A stretch of 64,000 bases of DNA from Argyresthia goedartella (taxonomy: Eukaryota; Arthropoda; Insecta; Lepidoptera; Argyresthiidae). This document shows, one piece after another, positions 51,958-63,900 of the stretch. Every line of letters starts with the position of its first letter. Position 1 is the stretch's first letter. The stretch lies in assembly GCA_949825045.1 (NCBI GenBank), contig OX463814.1, positions 31,700,383 to 31,764,382 of the forward strand. The letters are read 5' to 3'. Under the pieces are notes generated by a model. It was not told the DNA's origin. It searched no databases and was given only the letters and a program-made list of their open reading frames with translations. A program made the translations under genes and the position numbers.

Positions 51958-54900
51958 CAACCTCACCAGGTTCGCCGCCTGCACCTACTTCGCTAAGAAC
52001 CATCCTGGAGAAACCTGTGGAAGTAATGGGCTGCCTCTTACTCCCAGCTCAATCACAATTTTGGGACGGGCTCAAAAACTTCTAACTATCGACCACCCCA
52101 ACCTGTGCACATATCTCGATATCAACAGAGGAAAACATGGTACGTTATTCACTAGACTTATTGTTTTCTAAGTTTGTTAACACTGGTTATCAAAAAGTGC
52201 CAAAGAATGATTAAAAAATTGGGTCAGTGTTGATAAGGGGCGGATTCTAAAGCTTACAAATAGGTAGGAATTTTGATTTTCATGCCATATCTTTTAAGAG
52301 ATTGTATTAACTGAATGTTCTGTTCTTGTCCCTATATCTTTGGATTAATCGATCACTATGCCCTTGCACAATGTCTGACACTACAATCTCTATATTATAC
52401 CCCTACTTTTTCATTTCAGAAAGAATAATTGTTGTGTCTGAAGTGCTTGGCAAATCACTGAAAGAGTTAACCCATAAACTCTCCTTTGAACAAATATCGA
52501 ATGTCGGCCGTCAAGTGGCTAATGCACTTTTCTATCTGCACTCAAAGTCCATGACCCATAGGACATTATCTCCTGATAATATTCTGCTGGATAGCTGCAA
52601 TAGAGTGAAGCTATTCAATTATGGGCTGTACTATATGACTGGGAGCGGCACAGATGTTTCTTTCCCTCTTGGGTAAGCAAGGTTTATTATATCAGGAAAG
52701 AGAAAATAAAAAAATGATAAAATTTCATTGACAAACTAATGTTATAAAAGTTGCAATCATTTTTATCATCATCTGCCTGCCAGGGGACCCACTGTTGGGT
52801 ATAGGCCTCCTCATAAACACGCCATTCAGTACGGTCCTGCGCAAACTGCGTCCATTGCTTTCCTGCCACCTTCGCCACATCGTCAGACCATCTGGCAGAT
52901 GGTCTGCCGACCGATCTTTGGCCTCCTCTTGGCCGTTGCAAGTTGCAAAAAGGCTTTTATTTATAGGTAATTCATTATTAAGCAAGACATTTGAGACATA
53001 CTTATCTGAGAAATATCATATAATAATAATAATCTTTTTTTCAGGTTAACAAAAACCTATATCTATAAATACCTTAGAACTAGAGAGATACATAATTTAT
53101 TATAAGAAAACAAAAAATATTATCTAACCTAGCTCCATCGATATAAATACTAAGGATAGGCCTTCCCGTACTCAATTTCTTACCATTTTGAGGCTAAGAA
53201 AAATAGCGCCCCTGTCGGAATTCGTCGGAACCAAGACAGTACGAAAAATTGTAACGGCGTCACGTTCGGTCACGTTCCGAATTGTGGTGTATAGACACAA
53301 TATTAGGAAAGTTGATCTACGGATAACTCTCAAATAACCGGTGACTTTTAATCGGTGATTAGGAGTAGAAATAAAATATATCTAGCTAAAATTTTACTTA
53401 AGGGGCGAGGTCTCACGCAATTACCTCATGTTCAATATATAAAAAGTTGAAACATAATTAAATAGGCATATAAATTTTTGTCTTTGCCGTTAAATTATGA
53501 AAGAGGATGTAAGCTCACAGATACACAATAGTAGCGTGACTTGGAATTTAAGATCTTGATTTTGATTAATAAGTAATAAAATACCTAATCATAGAAAAAG
53601 TTATGAAAATTGGTACCTGATATCACTGATTAAGTCATCGTGTATAAAATAGAGTATTAACGCGTAACATAGCGTCACGCCTTTTCCCATACGGGCTGGC
53701 AGAGGCACAACTGTGCCGGTCTGTGCCCACTTAGCTAGTGATTTAATACTCCATCTTGCGTGTCAGGGGGCAAGCCCATCGCCGCAGCTAATGTAATGAA
53801 GCCGGAGTAATGAAGATTTCCTCACGATGTTTTCCATCACCGTTAGGACATCCGGTTAGATTATTTATCCTTATATTATTCTGTTGCGTCGCGCGTCGCT
53901 ACAAAGTTACGTCAGTCGAATGGTTGATTTTCGTTTGAGGATTTTTTCGAGAACAATATTTTATAGATAATCAATTTAAAGCCAATAGTAATTGAAAATA
54001 TAATACTTACTTGTGATACGACACTCCCTGTTTTTGTGTTTTGCGATTTGGGTATGATTTACACCTTTTTACGTCGCAGGTCACCATTTTTGTTTTTGCT
54101 GCCGATATGTCAATCGGCTGTCACCGTCCAAGCGCGACTGATTGCAAACAGTCCAATTTTCCCGATTTTGTACTGTTTTTGTAGCGACACTTTCAAGCGC
54201 TCCGTGCCCTGTCCCTACTATTCACGTCTGTGCCTAGCTCAGATTTTATTCTTCTTTCTCGCCGTCCTGTAGCATTGGTAAACTATGCCCTCCGGCAAGT
54301 AATCTTTGGCCAGGAACATCGTCTTGAGGTCCGCCATACCCAAAGTTTGAAGTACAGGAACTCCTTGGGTCTTTCTGACTTCAAATCCTCTATCTTCGCC
54401 TCCTTCTCTCCAGATGGTGGATTTTTCTTCAGCTTTTCCAGGATGTGACATTCAAGGTCCTCACATCGATCCTGGAAATGTATATCTGAGCGGTGGAAGC
54501 GGCAGCTTTCAGGCTGCACTCACCGGCAGGGGCTATGCCACGCTGATTTCGGCTGCGTCTGGAGCGTGCGGCGCAGCGTTCGGCGGCCGGCGGTGCGGGA
54601 CACAGCAGCATACGAGTCCTTCTGGGGTTTATAAAAAGAAAACGCAACTGGGGCTCGTCGGTTCGGTTTCGTGACATCACGAGGCGAAGCGGTATTTGTC
54701 GGCGCGGGCTTGGCAACCCGCATAACTAGGTCAGTTGCTTAAATGGCACTTTTGCTGACCAGCGTAATGTCGTTTCGCGTCGGCGATTTGCTGCGTTGGC
54801 AGCGAGATATCAGCTTGACGCAATACCGACAACTCACGTTTGAGGTCAGCACAGATGCCTTCCGATGCCTCCAACTTGCCTCGGATTTCGGTGACGTCGG

Positions 54901-57900
54901 CCTGGTCGAATGGCAGCTTGTTGAGGTCCCGGGTCACGTAGGTCGGGACGTCGTCGGGTTCGGTCTCCTTGAACACCCGGAATCCGGTGGTGATGGCGGT
55001 TTCGTGCAGCAAGGTCTTGGCGGCGGCGATCTCAGCCTCCTGCTTCAGCTTCATCTGGTAGATCTGCTCGCTCACACAGCTCCCTGGGGAGAGCTTGCCC
55101 ATCAAGTCCAACTTCTGTTGCACGAAGGCGAGGAGCTCGTTCACCGAGATGGTGTCCGCGCGCTTGGCTGGTACAACCATGGCGGTATCGGTATTCGAAA
55201 ACTAGGTCGTCGCTGTTACAGGGCATTGTCGCGGAAGCTGTTGGAAATGTCCGTACGTGCCGGTTTCGTAGTTGCAACTATAACATTTACATACAGGCAC
55301 ATACATTGCTTCTGGCCCCCACACTAGGATACCCTGTGTCGTGGGAATCAGAATCAGCAACGTCACAAACAAGACCTAGGATATTTTTTTCTCTTCCTCC
55401 CCAGCCGCGATGTTATTTTGATTAACGTAATAGGACTAAAATATTGCCTAATAATTTCATGTTATTTTCTTAATTCCAGTCTACCCAAATACATGAGCCC
55501 CGAAACAATATTAAATGGAGGTGGTCCATCATCAGACATATGGAGCTTCGGTATAATACTTCTGGAACTATGCCTTGGACCTCTCTGGCTGAACCTAAAA
55601 CCAGGCCCCATACTCCGGAGGATTTTGACTCTCGTCCATGCTGCCAATCCTGCTGAACGGATCGCTAGGGAGAATGATTATTATGAACAGTACAAGGTTT
55701 GTAATAGAAAATTTGTGTGGTGCCCCCGCCAAGACGAGCAAGCGAAGCGCAAGGGCACTACCTACCTTTTCTCGAGGCCCTTCGTCGATTTTTTGTACCC
55801 TCACAACTTGTGTTTGGATTATAGCAGTTAAACAAAATTCTCGGGATATGATGTCAGTAGTGGCCTCAATATACATAAAAAGTTTTGATAGCCTGGCTCG
55901 TATACTTTAGATTTTATTGATATCTAAAATACCCCGATTTTGTCACTGACTCACTCACTGATAATCATCAAAATTCTTAGTCTTATTCTTATCCTCAAGT
56001 GGGGGGTGGAATTAAACGCGTGCAAAACGCCTAATGTGTACCCGAAAATCGGGCTAATAATGTTGACAAATCGTGAGTGCGGTGCGTTAGAGGCCAGTCA
56101 TACGTTGCTGGGTTTCCTATTGTATGTCACTGATCCCTAGACCACAATTAGGTGGCTAGATTTCAACTTGAACCGTAATCGAAGAGTCAAGTCTAAAATG
56201 GAAAAGACAATGCTGAATCCCGATTCCACAAACATATATACATTATGAATCGGAAAAAGGCAAAGATAGAGAATGGGCTATGAAAAAAGGAACCTCTGAT
56301 GTGCAAGAAATACACCCAAAAATAAAAAATAAAAATAAAACTTGGGCAACTTACAAAAAGAAGTAAAATCCCCCCCAAAAACATTTTCTTTCATGTAAAA
56401 TGTTGCCAAGACGAGACCATATGGCACGCACTGTCAAAAAGCTATCAGATCTCATGTAAAGCCAAGCTTCTAACTCTACAAGCCCTAACTTTACAAACTC
56501 TACACCTTAGTCAAAATATGTGGCTTGGCCGTTGCCCTACCATCACATGGGATGGGCGTGAGGAGAAAAAATTATTCACTGTTCGTTACTTTTAATTTAT
56601 TCAATAGTTCTTGTAGTAAAAATGAAAGTTCTAAATTAGAAATAGATTTGTTTATTCGCACCTACAAGAAATACACTCGTTACTACAAAAACTATTATAC
56701 AACGGAAAAGTAATGAACAGTGAATAATTTTTTTACCTTACACCCATGTGTCGGCAGCGAAACGGCCAAGCCACATATTTTGACTAAGGTGTAGAGTCTG
56801 TAAAGGGGCTTGTAGAGTTAGAAACTTGGCTCTACATGAGATCTGATAACTTTTTGACAGTGCGTGCTATATGGTCTCGTCTTGGCAACATTTTAGATGA
56901 AAATGTATTTGGTGGTCGTAGTTTTACCTGCCATGAAAACAATAATAGGACTATCTACGATTTTCAGTAGAGTTGACTTAGAGATTATGGGGGCTATAGA
57001 TCTTTAGAGGTAATATATACATAACTCTTCAGCCATAAATATACTACCTATTTATTTCATCACTATTTAATACAGGCTATACCAGAAGACCTAAGAAAAA
57101 TCATCGACAAATGCCTGAAAATCTATCCCAGCGAAAGGGCCTCACCCTCGGAAGTCATTGAAGACTTTGCCCATGCCATCTGCACTGAAGTGGTGGAACT
57201 AAAACGACCTCGTGGCCTGGTAGGATGCAAGCTGCAGTTTTTGTACCACTGGTGGCAACTGGCAGGTGGTGATATACAGGCGGAGTTGAAGAAGCAGGGG
57301 CTGATTAAAAACAGCCCACCTATTCTGTCGATGCCTGTGTGAGTATTTTAGAGACTTGTGATAATAATTATAGACCTAAAATGCCCCACTTTTGCAAGTT
57401 TTTATTTTACTTAGAAAAGAGAGATTTTATGTTATGCAGGGTGTAACAAAAAGGTGTTGTCTTATTTGAAGGTTAGTATTTCTAAGCAACTTTCTCTATG
57501 ACACAGATTTGATCAGAACAACTATATTTATCACTTCCCCATCCAAATCAGCTGACCGCCCGGGCAAAAACGTATGGAAGAATGAAAAATAAAGTTGATC
57601 TTAAAAAAATCGGTGTCATAGTAAAAGTTGTTCAGAATGATGTCCCTAACAACCCCTTCAAATATTAGTACACCTTACTGTTACACCCTGTCGAGAATGA
57701 GCTTGCTGCATAGATCTGTCCGCTACTGACAACAGCTATTACGTCACTTCGCTGTAGGACCGTTTTCGCGCCAAACTGTCAACTGGCAGTTTGAACCCGC
57801 GATTTTTGGTATTATATTATAGTATTGTAATGTTTTAATATGCCCGTGGTCTATTCGACATGATATACGTGAAAATGAAACTAAAAATAAAATTAATTCA

Positions 57901-60900
57901 TGATTCCTATTGTAAAAATCGGTTTTCGGCGAGTGGTCGGTTGAGCTGATGGAGCTGTTAATCTTCATGTATCAACTAGACTCGCAATAATAGAATTTTA
58001 TGTGACTGCTACATAATGGAGGGCATTAATACTAGAGAGTGGGTTTATGAAACGAGCCGAAGGCGAGAGGAGTTTTAATGCCTAATTATGTACAGTTACA
58101 TACACTAGTTTATCTTCACACATATCATATCGTCGGATTTCGAAATTTGAATGTCATAATATGTAGAAAATTTACACATTATGATCCTAATGTACAAATT
58201 TTCAGATAAGAAATGAGTTTTTACCAAATAGTTTTACATTATGATGGTCTTAACGTGCGGTTTTTAGACGCAGAAAAGAGGGTTTATGATACGTGTGTAG
58301 AGCTAAGCAACTAGACGTTTACGCTCTGTTCCACGCTCCGATTTCGGCCAATTTTGCGCATGATATCTACCTCGACTTCTGATTGGCTGCCAAACAGTTG
58401 ATTAACTTAATATCGACATTTCTCATCACGCACCTATAAATGAACTTTTACTTCAAGTCATGTGATTATATCATGTCAAACATTGTCAACACCAACAAAG
58501 AGTTTCATTCATCTGAGATTTTATGGATATCTGTACATTGACCATTCATTTCTCTAATAGAGAGTTTCATTCATCTGAGGTTCTTCAATGGTGTGATCTT
58601 TCCTCAGGAGTGCCTCAAGGAGGTATTCTCTCTCCTCTTCTTTTTTCAGTCTTTATCAAATCCATCTCCGAAGTCGTCTCTTCTTCGTATCATCTGTACG
58701 CAGATGATCTACAAATTTATCGCCACTTTTGCCCCTGCGATGTAGTTTCATGCGTAGAGGCTCTGAATGCTGACCTCTAGAATGTGAAAGACTGGGCCTC
58801 ATCGTACGGGCTGTTTGTAAACCCGACCAAATCACAAGCCATGATTTTAGGAACCAGGCAAACGCTTTCCTTGTTACAAAATCCATTGTTCCTCTAACAT
58901 ATAATGGCATTACAATAGAGTACACAGACAAGGCGAAAATCCTTGCGATTATTTTTGACATCCAGCTGTCTTGGTCTCCACATGTCAGCGAGGTCAGCAG
59001 ACGGGTCGTGTACGGCAGACCTAAATCACCCTTGCTCAGTCCCTTTTACTGCCGCTAATCGACTACGCCGATGTCTGTTGGGCGAGCGCGAACGAAGATC
59101 TACTGAACAAACTCGAATGACTTCAGAATCTCGGGATTCGGTTTATCTTCGGCCTGCGCAAATTCGACTCCATATTTTTTCTTATCTTTTCAATATATTG
59201 AAAAATCCGCACTACCCCAGCTACCTCCGAGACAACTTTGAGTATGTCTTTTCAGGACATCGGCACCGGAGATCTCACACGGTCTCACTCTTAGCCACTC
59301 TAAGGCATAACACCTCCGCATATGAGCACTCCTTCAGGTTGCAGGTCTGACTGTGGAACGCACTTCCTTGTACTATAAGAGAGTTCCACTCTTTTCTCTT
59401 TCAAAAACCGGGCAAAAGATCACTTCCTCTCTTTTTCGTGATAGTTGCAGTATGTCTTTTATTATTACAATGTAAACTCTATGTACAGTATGTATTAGTA
59501 CGTTTTTATAGATATTTTATAGATATTTAGTTTAATTATATGTATTTTATTAATTACATATTGTGCACTGCCTTCCCTTTCATAATATTTTTTCTAAAAT
59601 GCCTTGGTTTGCTGTCAGAAATCTATTTTAGCTCATCTCTAAGCTCGCCTTTGTACATATGTTTTCTCTTAATGTATCTTTTTAAATTACTGAGTTCAAT
59701 AATGAATTATGAATTATATGGATATCTGGATATTGACAATTAATTTCTCTGAATAACGAATCTCTTTTCTTAACTTGCTTATTCTGTGATTCAGACGAAC
59801 GAAACTCTTTGCTTGCTTACTCTGTATCGGCCTCAGAAATTTAGCGCCCAATGTAGACATTGGAGTAATTTAACAGTTTCCTTCCCCGTTCACTCCTTAA
59901 ATATGAAATGTAATTCCAGCGCGGTCCTCCTAGATGGCTGTACCATCGGCGGCAAAACGGGCGCACTGTTTGACCGACGCATCGCCAAGTACAGCCTCGA
60001 CCTACTGCAGAGCCGGCTGAGCGCGGTGCCCGCTGTCGACTACTACCCGCTGATGCGAGACGCGCGGCGCGTCGCAGGTACGTGCATTAGGGACAAGTAG
60101 GCATTTAAAAGAATGATTTATTATTTTCTTAATTAATGGCGGTCTAACAACAATATCGCCAATGCCGCGTGTTCTTATATATTTTATCTACACACGTGTC
60201 ATAAACCATCTTTACTGCGTCCAAAAACCGCACGTTGCGACCAGCATAATGATTTACTACTTGGTAAAAACTAATTTCTTATCTGAATATTGATACATTA
60301 TAGTAGTTTATGTGACTGCTACATAACGGAGGGCATTAATACTCGAGAGTGGGTTTATGAAACGAGCTGAAGGCGAGTTTCATAATAATATCACTCGAGA
60401 GTTTATTATGTACAGTTACATACACTAGTTTATCTACACACATATCATAAGCTCTCTTTGATGTGTTCAGGAACTGCATGTTTGACCGGCATTGCTCTGC
60501 AGTTGTTTAGCGTGTTCTGTAGTACCAACTTAACAGACAAACTAGGGGCAGCACGCAGGCGGGCGTCGGCGTTCGAAATTTGAATGTCATAATATGTAGA
60601 AAAATTGCACATTATGGTCATAATGTACAAATTTTCAGATGAGAAATGAGTTTTTTACAAATAGTTTTACATTATGCTGGTCTTAACGTGCGGTTTTTAG
60701 ACGCAGTAAAGAGAGTTTAGGATACGTGTATAAATAATAGTAGTTTATGTGACTGCTACATAATGAAGGGCATTAATACTCGATATCACTCGAGAGTTTT
60801 AATGCCTAATTATGTACAGTTACATACACTAGTTTATCTACACACATATCATAAGCTCTCTTTGTCATGTTCAGGAACCGCATGTTCGACCGGCATTGTG

Positions 60901-63900
60901 GCATTGGTAATTGCTCTGCAGTTGTTTAGCTTGTTCTGTAGTACCAACTTCACAGACAAACTAGGGTCAGGACGCAGGCGGGCGTCAGCGTTCGAAATTT
61001 GAATGTCATAATTTGAACAAATTTTGGTACATTATGGTCATAATGATCAATATTCTGATAAGAAATGTGTTTTTACCAAGAAGTTAACATTATGTTGGTC
61101 GTAACGTGTGGTTTTTGGACGCAGTAAAGAGGGTTTATGATAAGTGTGTATATAAAGACGATAATGTATCAATATTTAGACATATTATGACATTAAAATT
61201 TCTAACGCAGCCAGTGTACATTGTCACATGTACATTGATTTAACTCCCGATGAGATAAAATAAGAGGCAAATGCTGTTGTTAACATCTATTACCGCAGTG
61301 CTCTAATGAGAGATATCTCATAATATGCCATAGCATACAACCGTTTCATGAACTGGAGATCTGCTAAATATGTCAGGGTCCAGGTGTTTTAGCATACTTT
61401 AATAAATAGACAATGACATTACAGCCTTCAACGCTTTGGAGCAATTACTCAATGCTAAAATCTACGATAAATCGAAGCATAATTTGTCTTTTTCAAATTG
61501 TTATAATTTTACGTGAATTTTTTATGTGAAATACGAAGATAATTAATTTGAAACCTGTTTGTTAAGATGCCGTCGCCCTGCCCAGGATAATAAGGGAGAG
61601 AGACACAGAGTACCAGTTCTATCGTCTTCACACATTCCAGAGGCTTTTACACGTGAGTCTTACCAGTTATTTATGGCATATGCCTACCTAATTGAAAAAC
61701 AGGTACTTTCAACAAAAAGAAATGTATTCCAAATTGACTAAATGTTCACCAAAATTTCAGCTCCAGGTTGTATTGTTAAGTTGTGACCTAAGCTAACTTA
61801 ACTTAATTTAGTATTCAGACTGAAAGTACCATGAAATCAACTAATATAGTTCTGTGAATCTGCTCAGCGACACTAAATTTGGTGAACATTTAACAATTGG
61901 GTAACATTTAACAATTTAATAATTGGGAGTAAAACGGTATTGGTAAACAAATTGTAGTGACCCTGCCTACGAAGCTGATGGTTCTGGGTTCGAATCTCGG
62001 TTCGGGTAAATACCTATTTGTTGATGATGAGCATGAATATTTGTTTCTAAGTCTTGGATGTTTTCTATGTATTTACATAAGTATTTATCTCTATTAAATA
62101 TATAGTCGTCTAGTACCCATAACACAAGCCTTATTGAGCTTACTATGGGCCGAGTTGGCGAAATTAACCTAAGCTAATTAAGAGATTGCTTGATTGAACC
62201 TTTGTACTACTTACAACTTAGTTGATTTTAGCTTAAGAATTTCCAAAAAACTTTCAAACTACCAAAAGCCTTTGACAAATGAGGTGATGTCAGAAGCGTC
62301 TAGATCGTAGTAGTTTAACAGTACAGTTTGAGCCAAGTTTTTTTGGCTCTAACCCAGCTGACATCTCTCTCTCTTTCACCCCACGTTACCCTATGCAAGA
62401 AAGAGAGGTCACAGCTCGCTCAGAGCCAAAGAACTTGGCGCTGCATGCAATGTAACTTTGTTACCTACTCCTACCCTCAGGGTTACCCCCACACGGCGGA
62501 GCTCATTAAAGCGGAAGCGCAAGTGGACATCCCGCCCCTGATACGCGGCGCCGTGTGGGCGGCTCTGCTCGGCGCCGCGGGAGACGTCGCGGACCAGTAC
62601 GAGAGGATCGACAAGGAGACGCCCACGCCTACTGATAGACAGGTCCGTTTGAGTTGGTTAGGTTAGATACTGATCAAGGCGGAACCGGAAGTGGACGTCC
62701 CGCCCCTGATACGCGGCGCCGCGCCGTGTGGGCGGCTCTGCTCGGCATCGCAGAAGACTGCTCTTCTGCTCTTTCTACTAGTAAATAATACATCTGTTAA
62801 TAATATACCATGTAAAAACTACTTTGTCTAAAAAGGGATATTACAATGTTCAAGAATACATAAATGACAAGACTGCATGGAGCTAGTCTAACTCAGCACA
62901 GAACTCGCTATTAATAATTTTGTAACTATTTATTCCTGCATATTATTTATAATAATTAATATTTTAATATTTGTGTTAGTTAAACCCAACCAATTTTTTA
63001 AGATATCTAAAAGTCTATCTGTTGAAGTTTCTCCTACCTCCTTCTCCCGCAGTGGTCCATCGTATAGAAGAGGCGGAAAAATAACGTTTACTAATTATAT
63101 GTATTTATAAATTATTTACATAGATATTTAGCTGCAGCAATAAAAAAAAAGATTTAGTTCTTTATTTTGAGTACTAAACAATTTGCGTTGCCATAAACAA
63201 TGTTGTGTGATTGTATATGCCTCCCCCAGATCGACGTGGACATCCCGCGCTGCCACCAGTACTGCTGGCTGCTGTGCGGCGCGGCCGGCCACCGCGCGCT
63301 GCGCCGCCTGCTGAAGGCGTGGCTGCTCACGCACCCGCAGTACGTCTACTGGCAGGGGCTGGACTCCCTTACTGCGCCCTTCCTCTTCCTGAACTTCTGC
63401 GATGAAGGTACGACTCTCTCTCTCTCACACACTCTCTTTCCCTTTCGCTCCCTTTGCCGCCCCGTTTCTGCCCCTTCTCCCTTCCCCCCTCTTCCTTCCC
63501 CTCTCCCCCCCCCCCCTATCTCCCCGTCATCATGTATTTAGACGACATTCGAATCCCGACCGTAGAGGCACATATAGGCCTCGAAGTCGGTTTATTTAAA
63601 ATTTAAATTAAACAATTATTTTTTTTGTTTTATTTAAAGAATTAACAAAGGTAGCTCGCCTTTCTAAGCGTTTTGAAGTATTTTTCGTTTAAAATGTTCA
63701 TTATATACTGTATGAATAGAGCCTCTGGCTCCATGCTATCATACCCATGTAATTGAACTATTATTTATGTATCTATTTAGTAACCCCGGTATATCGTATT
63801 TTTTTTTGTTTTGCCTATATGGTGTCCCGCTGCTGAGCAAAGCGTACACCTGTTCGAGCCCACACATCTCTAGCTAAGGCTTTATCGGTCCACCTTGGCA

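Noticed and set aside
54743..55327. 194-codon + strand frame
   Set aside because: Antisense shadow of the GC-rich decayed ORF1-like frame on the - strand; runs into a SINE.
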